This document shows, in pieces, positions 1 to 6,184 of a DNA stretch of 6,184 bases. The first letter of the stretch is position 1, and each line of letters begins with the position of its first letter. The position numbers were made by a program, and so were the translations under genes. The notes beneath the pieces are model-generated. The model was not told where the DNA came from. It saw only the letters and a program-made list of their open reading frames with translations, and searched no databases. The stretch is from an uncultured Steroidobacteraceae bacterium (GTDB lineage: Bacteria; Pseudomonadota; Gammaproteobacteria; Steroidobacterales; Steroidobacteraceae): NCBI GenBank assembly GCA_955652795.1, contig CATPBQ010000256.1:1-6184 (forward strand), in the 5' to 3' direction.

Positions 1-1
1 C

Positions 2-1093
2 AACCAGCAGGCGATCCTGCGGCTGCTCGATGAGCTCTCGAGCCTCGCCGACGGCGATCTCACCGTGCAGGCCACGGTCACCGAAGACATCACCGGCGCG
101 ATCGCGGATTCCATCAACTACGCGGTGGACGCGCTACGCGGCCTGGTCACCACCATCAACGGCTCGGCGATCCAGCTGGATGCCGCGACGCGCCAGACGC
201 AGGCGCTCTCGCAGCACCTCGCCAGGGCGAGCGGCGCGCAATCCAAGCAGATCGCCTCGGCCACCGAGTCCGCGGCCAGCATGGCGGGCTCGGTGGAAGA
301 GGTGTCCGGCAACGCCGAGCGCGCCTCCGATGTGGCGCGCCATTCGGTGGAGGTGGCGCATAAGGGGGGCGATGCCGTGCGCCGCACCATCGACGGCATG
401 AACACCATCCGCGAGACCATCCAGGAGACCTCCAAGCGCATCAAGCGACTCGGCGAGAGCTCGCAGGAGATCGGCAACATCGTCGAGCTCATCAACGACA
501 TCGCCGAGCAGACCAACATCCTGGCGTTGAACGCCTCGATCCAGTCCTCCATGGCGGGCGAGGCGGGTCGCGGCTTCGCGGTGGTGGCGGACGAGGTGCA
601 ACGGCTCGCCGAGCGCGCTGCCAACGCCACCAAGCAGATCGAAGTGCTGGTGCGCACCATCCAGACCGATACCAACGAGGCGGTCGTTTCGATGGAGCGC
701 AGCACCACCGATGTGGTCGGCGGCGCGCTGCTGGCGGAAAATGCCGGTGCCGCGCTGGAGGAGATCGAGCAGGTGTCCAACCAGATCGCGAGCCTGGTGC
801 AGAATATCTCCGGCAGCGCGCGCCAGCAGACCCACGCGGCGCAGAACATCGCGCGCAATATGCAGGTTCTCAAGGAGATCAGCGCCCAGACCGCCGAATC
901 GACCAACGCGACCTCGAGCGCCATCGCGAAGCTGGCGGAGCTCTCCGCCGGGCTGCGCAAGTCTGCCTCGGGCTTCCGTCTGCCCGGCAATCCCGACGAG
1001 CGCCTGGTCTCGAACAGCGCCGTCAGGCGCATGGAAGACGCGACGCTGACGACGGCCAAGGTGCGGCAGATTTCCGCGCTGGGCGGCTCTTAG
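2..1093 (+). CDS. pilJ: Type IV pilus chemoreceptor PilJ (methyl-accepting chemotaxis protein), 3' part
   Basis: Inner-membrane chemoreceptor of the Pil-Chp system; it passes signals through a CheW-like adaptor to the kinase ChpA to control twitching. The frame is already open at base 2 and ends at TAG 1091-1093, giving 363 visible residues. An internal GTG at 65 is not the true start, because the residues before it (RLLDELSSLADGDL) are part of the conserved HAMP end. Visible in order: end of the HAMP region (about 1-50, with DGDLT and ITGAIADSIN), a long helix, the signalling hairpin tip at 161-200 (DIAEQTNILALNAS, then AGEAGRGFAVVADEV), and a return helix of about equal length to FRLP at 325-328. 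The NASIQSSMAGEAGRGF version of the tip is characteristic of PilJ rather than of Tsr-like receptors. Glu/Gln pairs at E99-E100, E253-E254 and E256-Q257 are candidate methylation sites. The transmembrane and periplasmic parts, probably some 300 residues, lie upstream. A 35-residue tail follows FRLP. There is no NWETF-type tether. Confidence 0.95.
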   Translation, partial: NQQAILRLLDELSSLADGDLTVQATVTEDITGAIADSINYAVDALRGLVTTINGSAIQLDAATRQTQALSQHLARASGAQSKQIASATESAASMAGSVEEVSGNAERASDVARHSVEVAHKGGDAVRRTIDGMNTIRETIQETSKRIKRLGESSQEIGNIVELINDIAEQTNILALNASIQSSMAGEAGRGFAVVADEVQRLAERAANATKQIEVLVRTIQTDTNEAVVSMERSTTDVVGGALLAENAGAALEEIEQVSNQIASLVQNISGSARQQTHAAQNIARNMQVLKEISAQTAESTNATSSAIAKLAELSAGLRKSASGFRLPGNPDERLVSNSAVRRMEDATLTTAKVRQISALGGS

Positions 1094-1103
1094 ATCTCCT
1101 TGC

Positions 1104-1108
1104 GAGAG
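1104..1108 (+). promoter_or_regulatory. Likely ribosome binding site of chpA
   Basis: GAGAG lies 7 bases before the ATG at 1116, in the 22-base gap after the pilJ stop. This supports the chosen chpA start. The gap holds no hairpin or promoter-like sequence that I can see, so translation of chpA probably relies on a pilJ-chpA transcript. Confidence 0.6.
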
Positions 1109-1115
1109 CCACTGC

Positions 1116-2795
1116 ATGCCTGAAGTCGTCTCCCAGACACTCGATCTCGTCGGACGTGAAGTGAACGCTACGCTGGCGGAAGCCCGCGGCGCCCTCGAGA
1201 CCTATGTCGAACAGCCCGACAACGTCCAGCTCCTCGAGCGCTGCGCACAGGAACTGCACCAGGTGCAGGGTGCGCTGCGGCTGCTGGAGATCTACGGCGC
1301 GGCGCTGCTCGCCGAGGAGATGGAGCACGTCGCGCAGTACCTGCTGGCGACCCACAGTGAGCGCAAGAGTCAGGCCGAAAGCCTCGATGCGCTGCTGCGC
1401 GCCATGGTGCAGCTGCCGAGCTATCTGGAGCGGGTGCTGGCCGGTGGCCGCGATCTGGCGCTGGTGCTGCTGCCGCTGCTGAACGACCTGCGCGCCGTGC
1501 GCGGCAATGCGCTGCTGTCCGAGGGCACGTTGCTGCTGTTGAACCTCAAGTCCGACCAGCAGGCGCAACCGGTGGCGGCCGTCGGCGAGTCGCCGATGAC
1601 GGTCGAGCATTGGGCGCGCCGGCTGCGCGCCCGCTACCAGCTGGGCCTCATCGGCTGGATCCGCGGCGAGCGCGTGGAGGAGAACCTGGAGATTCTCGGC
1701 GCCGTGGCGCGCAAGCTCGAGCAGATTGCGACCCGCCAGCCGGTATTCCAGCTGTGGTGGGTGATCGGCGCGGTGATCGAAGCGCTGAAAGACAACGGTC
1801 TCGAGAGCGGTCAGTCCGTGAAACGGCTGCTGGGCCTGGGCGATCGCGAGATGCGCCGCCTCTACGAGCAGGGCGAGGCGCGTTATGCGCAGTCACCGCC
1901 GGTCGAGCTGCTCAACAATCTGCTGTACTACATCGGACGTTCCGAATCCGCAGGCAGCCGGGTGAGTGCGGTGCGCGCCTCGTTCCGTCTCTCCGAGCTC
2001 CTGCCGGTCGACGAGAGCATCGAGCAGGAGCGCGAGAACCTGTCGGCGCCGAGCGTCAAGCTCATGCAGACGGTGGGCGCGGCGATCCGCGAGGATCTCG
2101 CCAAGGTAAAGGACGCGCTCGACATTTTCGTGCGCCGCGGCGCCGGCCAGCCGCAGGAGCTCAGCTCGCAGGTCGAGATGCTGCGCAAGATCGGCGACAC
2201 CCTCGGGGTCCTCGGCCTGGGGGAGCTGCGTGCCAACGTGCAGCGCGAGACCGAGCGACTGCGCAAGATCGTCGACGGCACCCTCAAGGCCGATGAAGCC
2301 ACGCTGGTCGAGATCGCCGCGACCCTGATCGGTGTCGAGGACAAGCTCGATGCCCAGCTGGTCGGCATGATCCTGCCGCGGGACGCGGAGCTGCCGCGGC
2401 CCGCCGAGGACAGCGAATTTCAGCAGGTGCAGGCGGCGGTGCTGCGCGAGTGCATCGTCAATCTCGCGCGTATCAAGGAAACCGTGACCCAGAGTGTCGG
2501 TGGCACGCTGGATGCGGCCGGGCTCGACAGCTGGCAGGACCTGATGCGCGGCATGAAGGCCGGCCTGCTGCTGCTCGGCAAGGCGCGCGCGGTGGAAGTC
2601 ATCGAGGCGATCACCGCGCAGTTGCGGCGCGTCATGCAACCGGGCGTTCACGTGCTGCCGCCGGGCTTCGTCGACCGTCTCGCGGACGCGATCGTCAGCC
2701 TCGAGTACTACATGGAGACGCTGCAGGCGGGGCGCTCGGACCCCTGGTACATGCTCGACAACGCCCAGGCGTGTGTGCAGGCGCTCGAGCAGCAG
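1116..2795 (+). other. ChpA N-terminal FimL-like region with degenerate HPt-like modules (residues 1-560)
   Basis: This part of ChpA is almost entirely predicted helix and matches the region that the family shares with FimL, including RYQLGLIGWIRGE (173-185), FQLWWVIGAVIEAL (211-224) and SLEYYMETLQAGRSDPWYMLD (528-548). Four segments can be laid over the HPt pattern HxxKG: His48 with Gln51 and Gly52 (HQVQG), Trp214 (WWVIG), Arg357 (RKIGD, with Gly367 ten residues on) and Arg478 (RGMKA, with Gly488 ten residues on). Only the first keeps the histidine. I infer that the other three cannot be phosphorylated in the usual way and serve as scaffold or docking modules. The alignment is by eye. Confidence 0.65.
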
Positions 2796-5700
2796 CCGAC
2801 CCCCTCGGTCCCCACGGTCGCGCCGCTCGAAGCCGGCGCCCATGCGCGCACGGTGCAGATTCCGAGCATTGCGGTACCGGCCGCGCCGCAACCGGACGTG
2901 GCGGCGGTGGACGCCACGGCGCCGACGCTGGCGCCCTCGATCATCGCGAAAGTGGCCGCGTTCGCCGAGCATGCCGACCCCGAGCTGGTGAACCTCTTTA
3001 TCGAGGAGGCGCACGAGGAGCTCACCAGGATCCAGCACTGTTTCCCCGCCTGGGACCACAATCCGCTCGAGCGCGATTCACTGGTCACCGTGCGCCGCTC
3101 GTTCCACACGCTCAAGGGGAGCGGCCGCATGGTCGGCGCACGCGAGCTGAGCGAGTTCGCGTGGGCGATCGAAAACCTGCTCAACCGCGTGCTCGACAAC
3201 ACGCTGAGCCGTTCCCCGCCCATACTCGAGACCCTGCGCGCGGCGGTCAGTGCCTTGCCCGAGCTGATCACGCAGCTGCAGACCGGCGCGCCGGTACGCA
3301 CTGACGTAGACACCATCGCCTCGCACGCGCATGCGCTCGCCGCGGGCCGCCAGGCCCCTGCCCGCAGCACGCCCGAGCACGGCGAGGAGGAAGCGGCCGA
3401 GCCGCAGCCAGGAGGCAGCGCCCCCGCCGGCTCGAGCGCGGCCGGCCAGCGCCCGACTGCCGGCGCTGCGGCGAGCTTTGCGCCGGGCGCGGCTCCCCTG
3501 TCCACCCTGACGGCGGCGGCGCCGGGCACCGAGGCGACCTCCGCGCAGACGGCGCCGGACGACACGCTGCGCGATATCTACGCGCGCGAGACCGCCGCAC
3601 ATGTGGCTACGGTGCGCGGTTACCTCGAGCGCGAGTCGCAGCTTCCGGAGCGCCACGCGCTGCCCGAGGACGTCTATCGCGCCTGCCACACGCTCTCGGG
3701 CAGCTCGAAAATGGCTCAGGCCCGCCACGGGATTCGTCTGGCGGAGCCGCTGGATCACTGGTTGCGCCGCGCCTACAGCAGCGGGCTGGGGCTCGGGAGC
3801 GAGGATCTGACCCTGCTCACGGACTGCATGGCCGCGATGGAGTCCGTGGCGACGCACCTGGATGAGCCGACCGGTTACTTCGTCAATCACTGGCAGCTGC
3901 TCGAGCGGATCGGGCGCGCCGACAGGGATCTGGATCAGCGCATCGCCGCCGCCGGCGCGCACACCGGTATCGATGCCGCGATCGGCGCGGCCGAGGCACC
4001 GGGCCAGGATGTGCAGCCGGGCGACGAGGCGGTCGACTTCGACCCCGAAGTGGCGGCCATTTTCACCGACGAGGCGACCGAGCTCATCGACGCCTCCGAG
4101 CGCGCGCTGTCCGACTGGCGCTCGCAGCCCAACAGCGCGGACTTTCGCTCGGGTCTCAAGCGCCCGCTGCACACCCTCAAGGGCGGCGCGCGCATGGCGG
4201 GCCTCACGCCCATGGGCGATCTGAGCCACGAGCTCGAGACGCTCGTCATGTCGGTCGACAATGGCGCGGTCACGGCCGACGTCGCGGTGTTCGATGTGAT
4301 CCAGGCGAGCCTGGACGAGCTGGCGCGCATGCGCGAGCAGGTCATCAACGGTCGGCCCGTAGCACCTGCGCGCGCCATCATCGCGCGCCTGCAGAGCCTG
4401 TCGCGCCCCGGTGCGCCTGCCGCCCCCGCGATGGCGACGCCCCCCGAGGCGCCGCCCGCTCCGAGCGCCCCGGCACCTGCCGCAGCGGCGGCACCGGCCG
4501 CCGAGGCGTCCGCAGCCGAGTCCGACACGCTGCTGGCGAAGCTGAACGCGGAGCTCATGTTGAGCGGCGACGACGCCGCTCAGGCCGGGCAGGCCGAATC
4601 GGCGCAGGTCGAGCCCCTGCACAGCGAGCCGGCAGATCTCGAACCGGTGAGCGATGCACCTGGGCCGCCGCCGGCACCCCCCGAGGCGCCCGCTGCGTCC
4701 TTCGCAGAGCTGCCCCCTGATTCGGGCTGGACTGGAAGGGGCGCGCTGCCCAGCGCCTGGCCGCTCACACATGCCCGCGCACCCGAGCCGCACACCGAGG
4801 AGGGTCTGCTCGCGCCGCAGCCGGTCCCGCCCGGCCGCGAGCCCGTCTCAGGCGGCGAGCGCCAGGAAATGGCGCGCGTGGACGCGGATCTGCTCGATCA
4901 GCTGCTGAACATCTCGGGCGAAGCGAGCATTGCGCGCGCGCGCCTCGAGCAGCAGCTCGGCTCGTTCGATTTCAACCTGGGTGAACTGTCGCGCACGGTG
5001 ACGCGCCTGAAGGAGCAGCTGCGCAGTCTGGAGATCGAGACCGAGGCGCAGATCCTGCACAAGCACGAGGACGAAGGCCCGCACCGCAGCGATTTCGATC
5101 CGCTCGAGCTCGACCGCTATTCCGCCATCCAGCAGTACTCGCGGGCGCTGGCCGAGACCGCCAACGACGTGGCGAGCATTCAGCAGCTCCTGGAGAGCCT
5201 CGCCAAGGATACGCAGACCCTGCTGCAGCAGCAGGCGCGCACCATCACCGAGCTGCAGAACGGGCTCATGCGCACACGCATGGTGCCGTTCCAGCGTCAC
5301 GTGCAGCGTCTCGCGCGCATCGTGCGCCAGGTGGCCGCCGAGACCGGCAAGCGCGCCGAGCTCACCGTCGAGGGCGCCTCCGGCGAACTCGACCGGCAGG
5401 TGCTCGAGCGCATGCTGCCGCCGTTCGAGCACATGCTGCGCAACGCCGTGGTGCACGGCATCGAAAAACCCGAGGAGCGCGTGCAGCGCGGCAAGCCCGA
5501 CACCGGACGCATTTTCCTCGAGCTGCATCGCGAAGGCGCCGAAGTCATGGTGCGCCTCACCGACGACGGCGGCGGCATGAATCTCGGCGCGATCCGCCAG
5601 AAGGCCGAAGCCCTGGGACTCATCGGCGCGGGACATACCTTGAGTGACGAGGATGCGATCCAGCTGATCCTCGAGCCGGGTTTCTCCACCGCCGGGGCGA

Positions 5701-6184
5701 TCACTCAGCAGGCGGGCCGCGGCGTCGGCATGGACGTCGTGGCCACCGAGATCAAGCGCCTGGGCGGCGCGCTGCACATGGAGACCAAGGCGGGCGAGGG
5801 CACGGTGTTCACCATCCGCCTGCCACTCACGCTGGCGATCAGCCACGCGCTGGTCGTGCGCACCGACGAGGAGTTTTACGCGCTGCCGCTGCCCACCGTG
5901 GAGGGGGTGCTGCGCCTGTCCAAGGCGGTTGTCAGCGCGCACCTGGGGCGCGACGCAGCCGCATTCGAGTACGGCGGACAGAAGTATCGCTTCCAGTACC
6001 TGGCGACGTTCGTGGGACTGCCGCCCTCGGAGCTGCCGGGGCAGGACGTGACCATTCCGGTGGTGTTGGTGCGCGCCGGCGAGCACTCCACCGGTCTGGT
6101 GGCGGATGAGCTGGTCGGCAGCCGCGAGATCGTCGTCAAGTCCGTGGGTCCGCAGATCTCCGGCATCCGCGGCATATCCGGCGC
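1116..6184 (+). CDS. chpA: Pil-Chp hybrid chemotaxis histidine kinase ChpA/PilL, 5' part
   Basis: Central kinase of the type IV pilus chemosensory system: a CheA homologue with multiple HPt domains that autophosphorylates with ATP and passes phosphoryl groups to PilG/PilH-type regulators. The frame runs from ATG 1116 (MPEVVSQTLDL) without a stop to the window edge, giving 1689 residues plus two bases. The start is supported by GAGAG 7 bases upstream. Domains: FimL-like N-terminal helical region (1-560); HPt domains with His664 (HTLKGSGRM), His858 (HTLSGSSKM) and His1019 (HTLKGGARM); Ala/Pro-rich linker (1094-1250); dimerisation region (1252-1395); ATPase domain with N box N1443/H1447, G1 box DDGGGM (1483-1488), F box PGFSTA (1521-1526) and G2 box GRGVGMDV (1534-1541); and P5 CheW-like domain from about 1571 (LVGSREIVVKSVGPQ at 1666-1680). 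No P2 domain is seen. A receiver domain is expected downstream. P. aeruginosa ChpA is about 2,470 residues with more HPt-type modules, so this one is probably shorter before the kinase core. The Xanthomonadales name would be pilL. Confidence 0.95.
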   Translation, partial: MPEVVSQTLDLVGREVNATLAEARGALETYVEQPDNVQLLERCAQELHQVQGALRLLEIYGAALLAEEMEHVAQYLLATHSERKSQAESLDALLRAMVQLPSYLERVLAGGRDLALVLLPLLNDLRAVRGNALLSEGTLLLLNLKSDQQAQPVAAVGESPMTVEHWARRLRARYQLGLIGWIRGERVEENLEILGAVARKLEQIATRQPVFQLWWVIGAVIEALKDNGLESGQSVKRLLGLGDREMRRLYEQGEARYAQSPPVELLNNLLYYIGRSESAGSRVSAVRASFRLSELLPVDESIEQERENLSAPSVKLMQTVGAAIREDLAKVKDALDIFVRRGAGQPQELSSQVEMLRKIGDTLGVLGLGELRANVQRETERLRKIVDGTLKADEATLVEIAATLIGVEDKLDAQLVGMILPRDAELPRPAEDSEFQQVQAAVLRECIVNLARIKETVTQSVGGTLDAAGLDSWQDLMRGMKAGLLLLGKARAVEVIEAITAQLRRVMQPGVHVLPPGFVDRLADAIVSLEYYMETLQAGRSDPWYMLDNAQACVQALEQQPTPSVPTVAPLEAGAHARTVQIPSIAVPAAPQPDVAAVDATAPTLAPSIIAKVAAFAEHADPELVNLFIEEAHEELTRIQHCFPAWDHNPLERDSLVTVRRSFHTLKGSGRMVGARELSEFAWAIENLLNRVLDNTLSRSPPILETLRAAVSALPELITQLQTGAPVRTDVDTIASHAHALAAGRQAPARSTPEHGEEEAAEPQPGGSAPAGSSAAGQRPTAGAAASFAPGAAPLSTLTAAAPGTEATSAQTAPDDTLRDIYARETAAHVATVRGYLERESQLPERHALPEDVYRACHTLSGSSKMAQARHGIRLAEPLDHWLRRAYSSGLGLGSEDLTLLTDCMAAMESVATHLDEPTGYFVNHWQLLERIGRADRDLDQRIAAAGAHTGIDAAIGAAEAPGQDVQPGDEAVDFDPEVAAIFTDEATELIDASERALSDWRSQPNSADFRSGLKRPLHTLKGGARMAGLTPMGDLSHELETLVMSVDNGAVTADVAVFDVIQASLDELARMREQVINGRPVAPARAIIARLQSLSRPGAPAAPAMATPPEAPPAPSAPAPAAAAAPAAEASAAESDTLLAKLNAELMLSGDDAAQAGQAESAQVEPLHSEPADLEPVSDAPGPPPAPPEAPAASFAELPPDSGWTGRGALPSAWPLTHARAPEPHTEEGLLAPQPVPPGREPVSGGERQEMARVDADLLDQLLNISGEASIARARLEQQLGSFDFNLGELSRTVTRLKEQLRSLEIETEAQILHKHEDEGPHRSDFDPLELDRYSAIQQYSRALAETANDVASIQQLLESLAKDTQTLLQQQARTITELQNGLMRTRMVPFQRHVQRLARIVRQVAAETGKRAELTVEGASGELDRQVLERMLPPFEHMLRNAVVHGIEKPEERVQRGKPDTGRIFLELHREGAEVMVRLTDDGGGMNLGAIRQKAEALGLIGAGHTLSDEDAIQLILEPGFSTAGAITQQAGRGVGMDVVATEIKRLGGALHMETKAGEGTVFTIRLPLTLAISHALVVRTDEEFYALPLPTVEGVLRLSKAVVSAHLGRDAAAFEYGGQKYRFQYLATFVGLPPSELPGQDVTIPVVLVRAGEHSTGLVADELVGSREIVVKSVGPQISGIRGISG
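2958..3290 (+). other. ChpA HPt domain centred on His664
   Basis: Residues about 615-725. The acidic first helix (DPELVNLFIEEAHEEL, 622-637) and the motif FHTLKGSGRMVGA (663-675) match the full HPt consensus HxxKG, with phosphoacceptor His664 (codon 3105-3107), Lys667 and Gly668. The helix that follows contains AIENLLNR. This is one of two fully canonical phosphotransfer sites in the visible protein. Confidence 0.9.
3558..3905 (+). other. ChpA HPt domain centred on His858, lacking the conserved lysine
   Basis: Residues about 815-930. The motif CHTLSGSSKMAQA (857-869) keeps the acceptor His858 and Gly862, but the position normally held by lysine is Ser861. The histidine codon is 3687-3689. 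The surrounding helices (LRDIYARETAAHVATVRGYL before, GIRLAEPLDHWLRRAY after) fit a four-helix HPt fold. It is probably still phosphorylatable, but its rate or partner choice may differ. Confidence 0.8.
4038..4370 (+). other. ChpA HPt domain centred on His1019
   Basis: Residues about 975-1085. It opens with the acidic helix FDPEVAAIFTDEATELIDA (975-993). LHTLKGGARMAG (1018-1029) gives acceptor His1019 (codon 4170-4172), Lys1022 and Gly1023, a complete HPt motif. It is the last HPt domain before the kinase core. The segment after it (LSHELETLVMSV) matches the usual final helices. Confidence 0.9.
4395..4865 (+). other. Ala/Pro-rich linker between the last HPt and the ChpA kinase core
   Basis: Residues about 1094-1250 are rich in Ala, Pro and Glu (for example PPEAPPAPSAPAPAAAAAP at 1109-1127). 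A short possible helix, SDTLLAKLNAELML (1136-1149), breaks the composition. No P2 response-regulator-binding domain is recognisable. The stretch is probably a flexible tether that lets distant HPt domains reach the ATPase domain. Its low complexity also creates the long shadow frames on the opposite strand. Confidence 0.75.
4869..6184 (+). other. ChpA kinase core: dimerisation, HATPase and start of the CheW-like domain
   Basis: Residues 1252-1689. Dimerisation begins at VDADLLDQLLNISGE (1255-1269) and continues through a long helical hairpin to LMRTRMVPF (1384-1392). It is longer than the P3 of E. coli CheA because of a segment containing FDPLELDRYS, which I know as a ChpA-family trait. The HATPase domain follows with EHMLRNAVVHG (1438-1448), DDGGGM (1483-1488), PGFSTA (1521-1526), GRGVGMDV (1534-1541) and GEGTVFTIRLPLTLAI (1560-1575). 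All ATP-binding boxes look intact, so an active kinase is expected. The P5 domain, which docks the CheW-like adaptor and receptor, starts near 1571 and is cut by the window edge. Confidence 0.93.

Noticed and set aside
1094..1115. Possible terminator or promoter between pilJ and chpA
   Set aside because: The 22 bases contain no stem-loop, T-run or -35/-10 pair; only a Shine-Dalgarno-like GAGAG is visible.
118..1117. Two overlapping minus-strand frames opposite pilJ (118-1059 and 134-1117)
   Set aside because: Both are mirrors of the PilJ signalling domain, whose + strand protein is unmistakable.
1610..2296. 228-codon + strand frame inside chpA, and another at 2450-3304
   Set aside because: Both are out of frame with ChpA, and their translations are Arg/Ala/Gly-rich with no domain. 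The ChpA frame is continuous through both, so a frameshift is not needed.
1893..3059. 388-codon open frame on the minus strand
   Set aside because: It is antisense to the ChpA N-terminal region, which is clearly coding on the + strand. It has no motif or ribosome binding site of its own that I can support.
3361..3540. Possible inserted sequence or repeat in the Ala/Gly/Pro-rich stretch (ChpA residues 749-808)
   Set aside because: The composition fits an ordinary interdomain linker. I see no direct or inverted repeat boundaries and no break in frame.
3078..4793. 571-codon open frame on the minus strand
   Set aside because: It lies wholly opposite chpA, spans its Ala/Pro-rich linkers and two HPt domains, and its translation is Arg/Gly/Ala-rich with no recognisable domain. 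In DNA with this GC bias, antisense frames stay open by chance.
4848..6086. 412-codon open frame on the minus strand
   Set aside because: It is antisense to the strongly conserved ChpA kinase core. The translation is His/Leu/Arg-rich shadow sequence without domains.

Overview
The window is one stretch of a type IV pilus chemosensory (Pil-Chp) operon read on the + strand. It is cut at both ends. Two genes fill nearly all of it: the 3' part of pilJ (2-1093), a methyl-accepting chemoreceptor, and the 5' part of chpA (also called pilL; 1116-6184, still open at the window edge), a very large CheA-type histidine kinase with several phosphotransfer domains. They are 22 bases apart, with a Shine-Dalgarno-like GAGAG just before chpA and no visible terminator or promoter, so they look co-transcribed.

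The DNA is very GC-rich, with G or C at most third codon positions. The PilJ signalling tip and the ChpA architecture resemble those of Gammaproteobacteria with twitching pili. The direct pilJ-chpA junction, with no pilK methyltransferase gene between, is closer to the Xanthomonadales order (pilG-pilI-pilJ-pilL) than to Pseudomonas. I place it as a GC-rich gammaproteobacterium of that general kind and cannot name a genus.

Layout of ChpA (residue 1 = ATG at 1116; 1689 residues visible with no in-frame stop): an N-terminal FimL-like helical region (about 1-560) with degenerate HPt-like modules; HPt domains centred on His664, His858 and His1019, separated by Ala/Pro-rich linkers; a long Ala/Pro-rich linker (about 1094-1250); a CheA-like dimerisation helix region (about 1252-1395); the HATPase domain with complete N, G1, F and G2 boxes (about 1396-1570); and the start of the CheW-like P5 domain (from about 1571). 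The rest of P5 and the C-terminal receiver domain expected in this family lie beyond the window.

How they work together (family knowledge): PilJ senses pilus-related signals in the inner membrane and, through a CheW-like adaptor (PilI), controls ChpA autophosphorylation. Phosphoryl groups then pass to the PilG and PilH response regulators, which tune pilus extension, retraction, twitching and, in Pseudomonas, cAMP levels. None of those partners is inside this window.

I found no RNA gene, mobile element, CRISPR array or evidence of an undescribed system. The points worth a second look are variations within ChpA's phosphotransfer series, the pilJ-chpA junction and a C-terminal tail on PilJ. 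Large open frames on the minus strand are shadows of these two genes.
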